From NCBI GenBank assembly GCA_964569265.1, contig CAZMTO010000028.1, forward strand, positions 1 to 20,471: a stretch of 20,471 bases of DNA, in the 5' to 3' direction. The notes below the pieces were generated by a model. That model made no database searches and was not told the origin of the DNA. It saw nothing but the letters and a program-made list of their open reading frames with translations. Made by a program: the position numbers and the translations under genes. Origin of the DNA: Avidehalobacter sp964569265 (GTDB taxonomy: Bacteria; Bacillota; Dehalobacteriia; UBA4068; UBA4997). Position 1 is the stretch's first letter. Each line of letters begins with the position of its first letter. Below, piece by piece: positions 13,742-20,471 of this stretch.

Positions 13742-14960
13742 CCACCTTGCCAATACCCTTGTCAATCGTAACATACCCCGGCAAACCATTAACCATAGGT
13801 ACGGCCACTTCACCCTCAATCAGCGGGCGGGCATACTTAATAAAGTCCTCGGTAACATAGTTGCCCTCGGGGGTTATCCATTCCACCGGCACTTTCTTTT
13901 CTACGTTGGCCACATTAGCCAGCGGTGCGGTGCCAAGGGTGCAAACATAGTCATCACCGGGCTGTCTGTCCAACGTAATCATTATGCCGGTTTCGCCGGC
14001 CAGTGCCAGTTCTACAGCCTTTTTGCCGGTAGCATAGGCTTCGTCGGCATCGGTTTTAGATGCAAAGTGCGCCGCCGAACGCTGCGCCGTGCCCAAAGTG
14101 TTGCAGCGTGCCTTTAAGCCCAAACGCTCCTCCACCAGATTTTTCAGGGTTTCCCCCGCGCCGGAAAGCTGAACGTGCCCAAAGGCGTCGGTTTTGCCGT
14201 CGGCTGCAATATAGTTGCCGTCTTTATCCATAATACCTTCGCTGGCCACCACAAAGCAGTGCCCCAAACGGTCATAAACCGCCTTTACATCAGCCAAAAA
14301 CTGCTCAGTATCAAAGGGTACTTCCGGCAGGTAAATCAGGTGGGGTGCTTCGTCGGGGGTACGCTTGGCCAGTGCGGCAGCCGCGGTTAACCAGCCGGCA
14401 TTGCGGCCCATAGCCTCGATAATGCAAACCTTGTTTTTGGTAGCCACCGATGCCAGGTCAATGCCACATTCCATAACGGTTGCCGCCAAATACTTGGCCG
14501 CCGATGCATAGCCGGGGCAGTGGTCGGTTATCGGCAGGTCGTTATCTACCGTTTTGGGTATACCGATAACGCGCATTTCATAACCCATTTTTTCGGCTGC
14601 CAAACTCATTTTGTGGCAGGTATCCATCGAATCGTTGCCGCCATTGTAGAAGAAATAGCGGATGTCATATTTTTTGCAAATTTCTACCAAACGCGGATAT
14701 TCTTCTTCGCTGACTTTATAGCGACAGGAAAACAACCCGGCACCCGGCGTCCATTTTAAGCCCTCGATATTTTCGGCAGGCTGTTTGGCCAAATCAATCA
14801 AATCTTCGTCAAAAAAACCTTTAATACCCGATACCGCTGCATAAATAGTGCCCGGTTTATCCTCGGTATTAAGCCATGTTTGGATAGCACCGCAAACACT
14901 GCTGTTGATAACGGCGGTAGGCCCGCCGGATTGTGCAATAACCGCATTGCCTTTAAGCAT
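13731..14960 (-). CDS. Phosphofructokinase, pyrophosphate-dependent type
   Basis: 409 residues, PfkA superfamily. It converts fructose 6-phosphate to the 1,6-bisphosphate in glycolysis. Two diagnostic sites point to PPi as phosphoryl donor: GGNDS (107-111), where Asp stands at the position that is Gly in ATP enzymes, and PKTVDND (135-141), where Lys replaces the ATP-type Gly. PPi enzymes are reversible. The phosphate-binding start is AQSGGPTAVINSS, and EAMGRNAGWL is the sugar-phosphate motif. Asn in GGNDS replaces the usual Asp. ATG 14960 is preferred over an in-frame GTG nine bases upstream because AGGAG sits eight bases before it. The last residues (DRN) and TGA come from a repeat tail. It diverges from typA. 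Donor specificity is inferred from residues. Confidence 0.93.
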   Translation of the reverse strand: MLKGNAVIAQSGGPTAVINSSVCGAIQTWLNTEDKPGTIYAAVSGIKGFFDEDLIDLAKQPAENIEGLKWTPGAGLFSCRYKVSEEEYPRLVEICKKYDIRYFFYNGGNDSMDTCHKMSLAAEKMGYEMRVIGIPKTVDNDLPITDHCPGYASAAKYLAATVMECGIDLASVATKNKVCIIEAMGRNAGWLTAAAALAKRTPDEAPHLIYLPEVPFDTEQFLADVKAVYDRLGHCFVVASEGIMDKDGNYIAADGKTDAFGHVQLSGAGETLKNLVEERLGLKARCNTLGTAQRSAAHFASKTDADEAYATGKKAVELALAGETGIMITLDRQPGDDYVCTLGTAPLANVANVEKKVPVEWITPEGNYVTEDFIKYARPLIEGEVAVPMVNGLPGYVTIDKGIGKVDRN

Positions 14961-15023
14961 AGCAAACACTCCTTTAGTCTTTAATTGTTTAGTAGTAATA
15001 TTTTTTTACGGCTTACTGTTTAC

Positions 15024-15052
15024 ATTATAACAAATTTTGGTGCCATTGTATA
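15024..15052 (-). promoter_or_regulatory. Predicted promoter of the phosphofructokinase gene
   Basis: On the minus strand TATACA (15047-15052; four of six to consensus), 17 bp, then TATAAT (15024-15029), giving a leader of about 57 nt. It stands back to back with the typA promoter. Between them is a short CCGCC/GGCGG inverted repeat near 15081-15094. Confidence 0.6.
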
Positions 15053-15146
15053 TAGCCAAAAATGCACTGCCGGCAAATTTTACCGCCCGGCGGCGGCTGT
15101 TAGTCTGTTTTTTTTACAAACCTACTTATTTTTTGTGCAAAAAGTC

Positions 15147-15176
15147 TTTACAGCGCGGCGGTTTTTCTTATATAAT
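15147..15176 (+). promoter_or_regulatory. Predicted promoter of typA
   Basis: TTTACA (15147-15152), an 18-bp spacer and a perfect TATAAT (15171-15176), about 65 bp before the typA start. Confidence 0.7.
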
Positions 15177-15249
15177 AGATTAGTTAACGGCTTTTTTATT
15201 AAGCCACAGATCAATGCTATATTTATTCAGAATTTTCGGAGGCTTTTTT

Positions 15250-17085
15250 ATGCAGCGAAACGATTTAAGAAACATTGCAATTATTGCCCACGTTGACCAC
15301 GGCAAAACTACTATCGTAGACCAACTGCTGCGCCAGGGCGACACCTTCCGCGCCAACCAGACAGTGCAGGACAGAGTTATGGATTCTAACGACCTGGAAA
15401 GAGAGCGCGGCATTACAATTTTGGCCAAAAATACTTCGGCCAGCTACAAGGGCGTAAAAATCAATATTGTAGATACCCCCGGCCACGCTGACTTTGGCGG
15501 CGAGGTAGAACGTGTGTTAAAGATGGTAAACGGCGTTTTGCTGCTGGTAGATGCCTTTGAAGGCCCTATGCCGCAAACCCGCTTTGTGTTGCAAAAAGCG
15601 CTGGAATTAAATTTGCGCGTAATTGTTGCCATCAATAAAATTGACCGCCCCGATGCCCGCCCCGACGAAATTGTAGACGAGGTTTTGGAGCTGTTTATGG
15701 AGCTTGATGCCAGCGATGAACAAATGGACAGCCCCTTTATCTTCTGTTCGGCGCGCACCGGCATTGCCGGCACCGACTGGCGCCACCCGGCCGACAATAT
15801 GCAGCCCCTGTTTGATACCATTTTAGAGCATATACCTGCACCGGAGGGTGACGAAAACGGCGATTTGCAGGTTCTGGTATCTTCTATCGACTATAACGAA
15901 TACGTTGGCCGCATTGCCATTGGCCGCATAGAACGCGGTGTGATGACGCAAAATCAGGAGATTGTTTTGTGCGACTACCACGACACCGAGCTTTCTCAGC
16001 GCGCCAAGATTACTGCCCTTTATCAGTTTGATGGCTTAAAGCGCACGCAGGTAGAAAGCGCTCAGGTGGGCGACATTGTATGCTTTTCCGGCATCGAAAA
16101 CGTTACCATCGGCAACACTGTTTGCGCCCCTGCCACACCGGAGGCTATACCCTTTGTAAAAATTTCGGAGCCTACCGTAGAGATGACCTTTTCCGTAAAC
16201 GACAGCCCCTTGGCCGGGCAGGAAGGCAAGTTTGTTACTTCTCGCCAGTTGCGCGACCGCCTGTACCGCGAAACCTTAAAGGATGTATCACTGCGCGTAC
16301 AGGATACCGACAGCTCAGAATCTTTTCTGGTGCTGGGCCGCGGCGAAATGCACCTGTCTATTTTGATAGAAACTATGCGCCGCGAAGGCTACGAATTCCA
16401 GGTTAGCACACCCCGCGCCCTGATTAAAGAAATTGACGGTATTAAACAGGAGCCTTACGAGGAACTAACCATTGACGTGCCGGAAGAATCTATGGGTGCC
16501 GTTATGGAAAAAATGGGCTTGCGCAAGGCCGATCTGCAATCTATGGAAAAAGCCGGCAACCGTATGAAGCTGGTTTACATTATACCCACCCGCGGCCTGT
16601 TTGGCTACCGCGGTGAATTTATGACCGATACCAAGGGCGAAGGCATTATGAACTATGTGTTCTATGGCTACGGCCCCTTAAAGGGAGATATTACCAAGCG
16701 CACCAACGGCTGCCTTATTGCCTTTGAACGCGGCGAATCTATAACCTACGGCCTGTTTAATGCACAGGAACGCGGCCAGTTGTTTATTGGCCCCGGCGTA
16801 CAGGTTTACGGTGGTATGGTAGTGGGCTTTTCTCCCAAAAGCGAAGATCTGGTAGTAAATGTGTGCAAAAAAAAGCAGGCTACCAACACCCGTGCTGCCG
16901 GCTCTGACGAAGCACTGCACCTCTCCCCGCCGGTACAGATGAGCCTTGAGCAGTGTCTGGAATTTATTCAGGAGGATGACCTGTTAGAGGTTACCCCCAA
17001 AAATATCCGCATACGTAAAAAAGAACTGGATCATTCTCAGCGTATGAAGCAGTTGAAGCGCGCACAAAACGCCGCTAACGCCTAA
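15250..17085 (+). CDS. typA: Ribosome-binding GTPase TypA/BipA
   Basis: 611 residues, matching the ~605-615 of the family. It is a translational GTPase of the EF-G/LepA class that binds the ribosome and helps large-subunit assembly and stress growth. GTPase motifs are G1 AHVDHGKT (13-20), G2 RGITI (53-57), G3 DTPGH (75-79), G4 NKID (about 130) and G5 near SARTG. A domain II beta-barrel, an EF-G-like domain III (GRGEMHLSILIETMRREGYEFQVS) and the BipA-specific C-terminal domain with the GLFGYRGEFMTDTKG loop follow. ATG 15250 has GGAGG seven bases upstream; an in-frame start at 15214 lacks this. It is transcribed alone and followed eight bases later by the SRP RNA promoter, with no terminator seen between. 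Confidence 0.97.
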   Translation: MQRNDLRNIAIIAHVDHGKTTIVDQLLRQGDTFRANQTVQDRVMDSNDLERERGITILAKNTSASYKGVKINIVDTPGHADFGGEVERVLKMVNGVLLLVDAFEGPMPQTRFVLQKALELNLRVIVAINKIDRPDARPDEIVDEVLELFMELDASDEQMDSPFIFCSARTGIAGTDWRHPADNMQPLFDTILEHIPAPEGDENGDLQVLVSSIDYNEYVGRIAIGRIERGVMTQNQEIVLCDYHDTELSQRAKITALYQFDGLKRTQVESAQVGDIVCFSGIENVTIGNTVCAPATPEAIPFVKISEPTVEMTFSVNDSPLAGQEGKFVTSRQLRDRLYRETLKDVSLRVQDTDSSESFLVLGRGEMHLSILIETMRREGYEFQVSTPRALIKEIDGIKQEPYEELTIDVPEESMGAVMEKMGLRKADLQSMEKAGNRMKLVYIIPTRGLFGYRGEFMTDTKGEGIMNYVFYGYGPLKGDITKRTNGCLIAFERGESITYGLFNAQERGQLFIGPGVQVYGGMVVGFSPKSEDLVVNVCKKKQATNTRAAGSDEALHLSPPVQMSLEQCLEFIQEDDLLEVTPKNIRIRKKELDHSQRMKQLKRAQNAANA

Positions 17086-17092
17086 CTTGGGC

Positions 17093-17121
17093 TTGACAAA
17101 TCAACTGTTATCCTATACAAT
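17093..17121 (+). promoter_or_regulatory. Near-consensus promoter of the SRP RNA gene
   Basis: TTGACA (17093-17098), exactly 17 bp, TACAAT (17116-17121). It starts only eight bases after the typA stop codon. The transcript start is expected near 17128. Confidence 0.85.
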
Positions 17122-17140
17122 ATATTTTGACTTTATAGTC

Positions 17141-17293
17141 GGCTATGCAATAGGGCGGGTGCCGTGCGGCCCCACGCAGCAGAGAAGGTGTGAACCGTGT
17201 CAGGGTCGGAAGGCAGCAGCACTAAGCACTTTTCTTTGGGTGATGTGGGCAAACCGCATAATCGCCCCCGTCCTGTTGCGTAGCCGATTTTTT
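17141..17293 (+). ncRNA. ffs: Signal recognition particle RNA (small bacterial type)
   Basis: The core of SRP helix 8 is clear: GTGTCAGGGTCGGAAGGCAG (17197-17216) with a GGAA tetraloop closed by GUC/GGC and the AGCAGCACTAAG that follows. The ends form a 19-bp helix, 17141-17159 (GGCTATGCAATAGGGCGGG) with 17267-17285, using a few G-U pairs. Intermediate helices such as AGAGAAGGTGT with GCACTTTTCT fit the expected rod. An eight-T run follows at once (17288-17294 region), so the closing helix may double as the terminator. The RNA binds Ffh for membrane protein targeting. At about 145 nt it lacks room for the Alu domain of the long Bacillus form. Exact ends are approximate; the 5' end may begin near 17128 and be trimmed. 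Confidence 0.92.
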
Positions 17294-17311
17294 TGTTACA
17301 GGAGCATAAGT

Positions 17312-18004
17312 ATGAAAGATTTTTTTTCCCGCACCGCCAATTTAATCGGCGAACCCGCCGTTAAGCGCCTGCAAGGCTGCCGCGTAGCCGTGTTTGGTCT
17401 GGGCGGCGTAGGCGGCTACACGGTAGAAGCTTTGGCCCGCGCCGGGGTTGGTGCCCTTGACCTTATCGACGGCGATACCATAGCCGAAAGCAACCTTAAC
17501 CGCCAGATAATTGCCACCACCAACAATATCGGCCAGGCTAAATGCACCGCTGCCCAAAAACGCGTGGCCGCCATTAACCCCGATATTTGCGTTACGGCAT
17601 ACAACCTGTTTTTTCTGCCGCAAAACGCCGCCGATTTTGACTTTAGCCGCTACGATTATGTGGTGGATGCCGTTGATACCGTAACCGCCAAAATTGCCAT
17701 TATCGAGGCCGCCAACGCCGCAGGCACACCTGTTATAAGCTGCATGGGTGCCGGCAACAAGCTTGACCCTACCCTGTTTCGCGTAGCCGACATCTACCAG
17801 ACATCGGTTTGCCCGCTGGCCAAGGTTATGCGCCGCGAGCTTAAAAAGCGCAGCATACCCGCGTTAAAGGTAGTGTATTCCACCGAACCGCCGCGCACCC
17901 CTTTAAGCGGCGACCCCCGAACCCCCGCCAGCATATCGTTTGTGCCGTCGGTAGCCGGGCTGATTATTGCCGGTGAGGTTATTAAGGATTTATGCCAAAT
18001 ATAA
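17312..18004 (+). CDS. tcdA: tRNA threonylcarbamoyladenosine dehydratase (TcdA-like)
   Basis: 230 residues, E1/ThiF-like adenylating enzyme. TcdA cyclises t6A at position 37 of tRNA to ct6A with ATP. The nucleotide-binding GLGGVGGYTVEALARAG is at 29-45, followed by DLIDGDTIAESNLNRQI (the catalytic NLNRQ motif), DAVDTVTAK and SCMGAGNKLDPT. MRRELKKRSI and a SFVPSVAGLIIAGEVI helix close the protein. ATG 17312 is preceded by CAGGAG at eight bases; the frame is open further upstream but that stretch is the SRP RNA and is not coding. No separate promoter is obvious, so it may depend on read-through from the SRP RNA. The subfamily call rests on length and motifs; other ThiF-like roles are possible. 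Confidence 0.9.
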   Translation: MKDFFSRTANLIGEPAVKRLQGCRVAVFGLGGVGGYTVEALARAGVGALDLIDGDTIAESNLNRQIIATTNNIGQAKCTAAQKRVAAINPDICVTAYNLFFLPQNAADFDFSRYDYVVDAVDTVTAKIAIIEAANAAGTPVISCMGAGNKLDPTLFRVADIYQTSVCPLAKVMRRELKKRSIPALKVVYSTEPPRTPLSGDPRTPASISFVPSVAGLIIAGEVIKDLCQI

Positions 18005-18010
18005 AAATTT

Positions 18011-18041
18011 AAGCCGCAGGTTTTTACGCCTGCGGCTTTTT
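18011..18041. terminator. Bidirectional terminator between tcdA and the stalk-domain gene
   Basis: Stem AAGCCGCAGG with CCTGCGGCTT around an eight-base loop, T-run on the plus strand. On the minus strand it is followed by TAAATTTTTAT. It separates two convergent genes. Confidence 0.9.
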
Positions 18042-18054
18042 ATTTGCCATAGAT

Positions 18055-19281
18055 TTATTTGTAGGTGCAGCCAATTTCTACGGTATCCGCCCGAACAAAA
18101 TTTTCACCCCAAATTACCATTTCAAACTTCAGCTCATCGTTTTCAATCCCCTTAAATTCCAGCGATAAATGCGCATCTAATTTTGCCGCTGAATGTCGCA
18201 GGTCGCTGTAGAACCATTCTGCCAAATATTCCTCGTCGTCGGCAAAATTCTCCTTTATCTTATAATCCTTAACCAGCGGCCAAAGCTCGGTATTAACCTT
18301 GGCCTTAACCTCGGCCGGCAAAATCCTGTCGGTAATATCACGCATTGTGCCGGTGGAAAAATCCAGCAGCCCCCAGTAAACTGCCTGCAAATCGCGCACC
18401 AGCATATAGTCATCATCAAACCACACCGCACGCAGCTCACTGTCTTCATCCACGCTGTCACCAGCCAAGGTGCGCAGGTCATATTTACCGATTACCTGCC
18501 CGGCTTTATCATCTATCACATACGCAACATCATCGCCGCACATACAATATTTCTCACCAACATCGGCATTACCGCTTTTCAGCACACCCACCCGGCTATA
18601 AAGCCACGCATTCTCGGTCGCGGTAACATATTCACCGTTTTGGGGGTTAAGCCAAATATATTGATGGCGGTTTACAGTTACCGCACCGCTCACCCAATCA
18701 CCCAGAGTAAGCAGGTAATTACCGGCGGCGGTTTTTTCGCCAAAGCTGTCCATCGTATTCGCTTCAAGCTGCAGGGGAACCTGCGCCAAAACCTTACCGG
18801 CCAGCATAATTTCTCCGGTTTTCGGCTTAATGTCCAGCGCACAGCCCGTAATACCACGCGTCACCCTGCTCTGCACCGACACCCGCTTTTCGGCGGGCAG
18901 CCACTGCACATTGCAGCCCATAGCTTCACCGACCGCACGCACCGGCACATAAACTCTGCCATTTTTATGATATGGTGCCGCCGGCAATTCTTCACAATGC
19001 TCACCCAGCCCATCGTGATGCACGCTCATACTTCGGCTGCCCACTCTCAGCCGTACAGCACGGTTATTGGCATCCTTGGCGCTTACCACCTGATACCTGC
19101 TGTCCCAGTGTACAGTAGCACCGCAGGCCTCAAATATCGCCCTCATCGGCAAAAATGTCTGCCCGTTTTTTATCTGCGCCTGCCCTATCTCATTGTCATC
19201 CACATACACCGGGTAAGTCGCCGCCCACGCCGGTGCCGCCATCAGCAAAAACACCATCGCCGTCAACAGAATCTTTTTCAC
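18055..19281 (-). CDS. Secreted stalk-domain (copper amine oxidase N-terminal-like) protein
   Basis: 408 residues with a clear signal peptide, MKKILLTAMVFLLMAAPAWA, predicted cleaved after AWA. Residues about 23-130 hold two stalk-type beta modules. The first includes GQTFLPMRAIFEACGATVHWDSRYQVVSA and the second NGRVYVPVRAVGEAMGCNVQW. These domains are common in secreted and wall-associated Firmicutes proteins; the name reflects homology only, not copper or amine oxidase chemistry. The remaining ~275 residues are rich in Asp, Tyr and Trp and I recognise no family in them. Start codon is GTG with GGAGGC seven bases upstream; a promoter is predicted at 19320-19348. It is a monocistronic gene ending at the bidirectional terminator. 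Function unknown. Confidence 0.85.
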   Translation of the reverse strand: MKKILLTAMVFLLMAAPAWAATYPVYVDDNEIGQAQIKNGQTFLPMRAIFEACGATVHWDSRYQVVSAKDANNRAVRLRVGSRSMSVHHDGLGEHCEELPAAPYHKNGRVYVPVRAVGEAMGCNVQWLPAEKRVSVQSRVTRGITGCALDIKPKTGEIMLAGKVLAQVPLQLEANTMDSFGEKTAAGNYLLTLGDWVSGAVTVNRHQYIWLNPQNGEYVTATENAWLYSRVGVLKSGNADVGEKYCMCGDDVAYVIDDKAGQVIGKYDLRTLAGDSVDEDSELRAVWFDDDYMLVRDLQAVYWGLLDFSTGTMRDITDRILPAEVKAKVNTELWPLVKDYKIKENFADDEEYLAEWFYSDLRHSAAKLDAHLSLEFKGIENDELKFEMVIWGENFVRADTVEIGCTYK

Positions 19282-19319
19282 AAATATCGCCTCCAGTTCG
19301 CAAATTTTCCATCATATTT

Positions 19320-19348
19320 ATATAACCTTGCAAACAGCCAAAACGCAA
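19320..19348 (-). promoter_or_regulatory. Predicted promoter of the stalk-domain gene
   Basis: On the minus strand TTGCGT (19343-19348), 17 bp, TTATAT (19320-19325). The upstream flank is a long A/T-rich stretch, possibly an UP-type element. Confidence 0.55.
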
Positions 19349-19433
19349 CAGTATTTTTACAATTTTTTATTTTTTTGCAAAAAAAATTTACCATACGCTT
19401 ATTGGGAGCAAATTTTCGGCGGGGCAAACCCGG

Positions 19434-20042
19434 TTACAGCATCATCACAAAATTTACCAGCAGCTTTATACCGTAAAAAATAATAATCAAGCCGCAAATT
19501 ATGTTTAACGCCCGTAATATGCGGCTGTTTAAGTGGCTTTTAAAAGCAAACACCAGCAATGTAAGCAACAAAAACCAACAGCACGATGCCGAACAAACCC
19601 CACAAATAAAGGGCATTGCCGCCGCCTCCGGCAGCGTTGCACGGAAGGCACCCAGCATCATCGTGCCGTCTATCAGCGCCTGCGGGTTAAACCAGGTAAC
19701 CACACACGCCGACAAAACGGTGGCACGTATGCTTCTCTGCCGGCTCTCCACCGCAATGTCGGCAGGCTGCGCCCTTAAAAGCCCTACGCCTATGCCAAGC
19801 ACCAGCAGACCGCCAAGCGGCAAAATAAGCATTTGCAGCCATTCAAAGCGTTGCATAGCCAACCCTACGCCGCCAAAACAGGCCAGCGCCAGCGTTATAT
19901 CAAAAAACATTACGATCAGCGCCGTAAGCAAAGCTCGCCGCAATTTACCCACAAGTGCCGAATTTATTAAAAATATATTTTGCATACCAATAGGAGCCAC
20001 ATACGCAAACCCCATTATTAAACCCTGCAAAAAATTTTCCAT
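19434..20042 (-). CDS. LysE/ArgO-family amino acid exporter
   Basis: 202 residues, about six hydrophobic segments, the standard size for the LysE superfamily of inner-membrane amino acid efflux proteins. It begins MENFLQGLIMGFAYVAPIGMQNIFLINSAL, where the AYVAPIGMQN motif is that of the LysE/ArgO branch. A charged cytoplasmic loop lies around residues 90-108 (RAQPADIAVESRQRSIR). CVVTWFNPQALIDGTMMLGA is the second conserved block. ATG 20042 has GAGG about ten bases upstream, and a promoter is predicted at 20079-20108. It stands alone between the stalk gene and the tRNA fragment. The likely substrates are basic amino acids such as lysine or arginine, but this cannot be fixed from sequence. No adjacent LysG/ArgP-type regulator is present. 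Confidence 0.9.
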   Translation of the reverse strand: MENFLQGLIMGFAYVAPIGMQNIFLINSALVGKLRRALLTALIVMFFDITLALACFGGVGLAMQRFEWLQMLILPLGGLLVLGIGVGLLRAQPADIAVESRQRSIRATVLSACVVTWFNPQALIDGTMMLGAFRATLPEAAAMPFICGVCSASCCWFLLLTLLVFAFKSHLNSRILRALNIICGLIIIFYGIKLLVNFVMML

Positions 20043-20078
20043 ATTGCCATATCCTCACATATCTATAATAAATTTTTT

Positions 20079-20108
20079 ATAATAAATTTCCCCTGAATTT
20101 TTCCTCAA
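20079..20108 (-). promoter_or_regulatory. Predicted promoter of the LysE-family gene
   Basis: On the minus strand TTGAGG (20103-20108), 18 bp, TATTAT (20079-20084), immediately after the terminator at 20116-20151. Confidence 0.5.
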
Positions 20109-20115
20109 GCCAAAC

Positions 20116-20151
20116 GCAAAAAATAAAGGACTCTGCAAAAGCAAAGTCCTT
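20116..20151 (-). terminator. Intrinsic terminator of the tRNA-Gly transcript
   Basis: AAGGACT/AGTCCTT with an inner TGC/GCA pairing, followed on the minus strand by ATTTTTTG. It lies nine bases after the CCA end of the tRNA-Gly fragment, as expected for a tRNA gene's own terminator. Confidence 0.8.
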
Positions 20152-20159
20152 ATTAAGTA

Positions 20160-20205
20160 TGGAGCGGGCAAAGAGATTCGAACTCTCGACTTCCACCTTG
20201 GCAAA
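20160..20205 (-). other. tRNA-Gly(GCC) 3' fragment, probable element attachment site
   Basis: On the minus strand this reads from the anticodon loop TTGCCAA (20198-20204) through anticodon-stem 3' arm GGTGG, a complete T-arm (GAGAG-TTCGAAT-CTCTT), the acceptor 3' strand TGCCCGC, U73 and encoded CCA. The 5' half (acceptor 5' strand, D-arm, CCACC arm) is absent; the upstream bases do not pair. A tRNA 3' end cut at the anticodon loop is the classic product of tyrosine integrase insertion into a tRNA gene. The host terminator is on the lower-coordinate side, so the integrated element should extend to the right, with the restored full tRNA at its far end. Confidence 0.8.
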
Positions 20206-20243
20206 GCTATTATGCAAACAATTTAGCAGGACTTTTTTCAAAG

Positions 20244-20263
20244 AATAGTACATCAATAGTACA
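20244..20263. repeat. Paired 9-bp direct repeats next to the attachment site
   Basis: AATAGTACA occurs at 20244-20252 and 20255-20263, spaced by one helical turn (11 bp), about 40 bp inside the putative element end. Closely spaced short direct repeats here resemble integrase arm-binding sites. Function is inference. Confidence 0.5.
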
Positions 20264-20299
20264 CCATTTTATATACTTTATCAACCACAAATAATAATA

Positions 20300-20342
20300 A
20301 AAACCGGGCGGAAGCACTCTTGCACTTCCCCCCCCCGGTTTT
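20300..20342 (-). terminator. Terminator at the end of the putative element gene
   Basis: AAAACCGGG...CCCGGTTTT with inner GGAAG/CTTCC arms. On the minus strand it is followed by TTTTTATTATTATT, seven bases after the stop codon of the partial gene. Confidence 0.8.
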
Positions 20343-20349
20343 CGTTTGT

Positions 20350-20471
20350 TTATTTTGTTTTCACGCTCACAGTCGGCAGCTTCTTTTCCTCATCATACCC
20401 AATGGCAATGCAGCCATCGCGCAAATCCTGCAGCTTCACGTAGTTGTTGCCGCCACACTCAATCGCGGTCA
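20350..20471 (-). CDS. C-terminal end of a stalk-domain protein (partial)
   Basis: The last 39 codons of a minus-strand gene that runs in from beyond the right edge. The peptide contains CGGNNYVKLQDLRDG, then IAIGYDEEKKLPTVSV, and ends VKTK at TAA 20350-20352. The pattern G-NNY-KL-DL...GYDE...V-V is the end of a stalk/copper amine oxidase N-terminal-like module. In Firmicutes prophages such modules often sit at the C-terminus of amidases or other lysis-region proteins, which would suit the adjacent attachment site. The N-terminal part is not visible, so the overall function is unknown. Confidence 0.65.
   Translation of the reverse strand, partial: TAIECGGNNYVKLQDLRDGCIAIGYDEEKKLPTVSVKTK

Noticed and set aside
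13314..13819. Several overlapping open frames of 60-160 codons on both strands
   Set aside because: They translate the modular repeats, share peptide fragments with each other by repetition, and have no RBS or family match.
15214..15249. Upstream in-frame start for typA
   Set aside because: It would add 12 residues (MLYLFRIFGGFF) not typical of TypA and would place the GGAGG RBS inside the coding region.
17087..17311. N-terminal extension of the TcdA frame
   Set aside because: The sequence is the SRP RNA gene with its promoter; the family's N-terminus begins at 17312, which has a proper RBS.
18193..19476. Long plus-strand open frame (427 codons) opposite the stalk-domain gene
   Set aside because: It is antisense to a gene with signal peptide, RBS, promoter and terminator; its own composition is His/Pro/Arg-biased and it lacks an RBS.

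Overview
The window is a run of mostly housekeeping genes from a Firmicutes-type bacterium of moderate GC content. Three features fit a member of the Negativicutes, such as an Acidaminococcaceae/Phascolarctobacterium-like organism: the order infC-rpmI-rplT-rRNA methylase-pheS-pheT-U32 protein-mutS2, a pyrophosphate-type phosphofructokinase, and stalk-domain (copper amine oxidase N-terminal-like) secreted proteins. This placement is inference; no rRNA is present to confirm it.

Layout. From 1 to about 14,960 every gene lies on the minus strand, so transcription runs from high to low coordinates. The translation block starts at a strong promoter at 11083-11111. A roughly 220-nt structured leader follows, with an intrinsic terminator just upstream of infC, and infC itself appears to use the rare AUU start codon. 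Then come rpmI, rplT, a TrmH-family RNA methyltransferase, a short unlisted YqzL-like gene (8601-8708), pheS, pheT, a U32 protein (RlhA-like) and mutS2. Upstream of this block lie an M19 dipeptidase, a cyclophilin (ppiB) and a PPi-type phosphofructokinase. The last of these diverges from typA/bipA (plus strand). Downstream of typA are the SRP RNA gene with its own near-consensus promoter, and tcdA, which ends at a bidirectional terminator facing a secreted stalk-domain protein. A LysE-family exporter follows.

Accessory signal 1. The gene-free stretches at 12182-12525 and 13111-13730, and the extreme left end (1-57), are filled with a modular repeat family. Read in the direction of the adjacent genes, each unit has a constant tail of about 40 nt beginning (A)CCGGAATTGACAA. 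The tail is followed by one of several different hairpin heads. The tail sits immediately at the stop codons of mutS2 and ppiB and actually supplies the stop codon of the phosphofructokinase gene. Two heads are 78-bp elements with perfect 15-bp terminal inverted repeats. A third head has unrelated arms but the same G-rich core. I see no transposase, and I do not recognise the family from memory; it is the best candidate here for something undescribed.

Accessory signal 2. At the right end, 20160-20205 is the 3' part of a tRNA-Gly(GCC) gene with CCA but without its 5' half. It is followed on the host side by a tRNA-style terminator. On the other side lie paired 9-bp direct repeats and the end of a stalk-domain gene. 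This is what one attachment site of a tRNA-integrated prophage or island looks like, with the element extending beyond the right edge.
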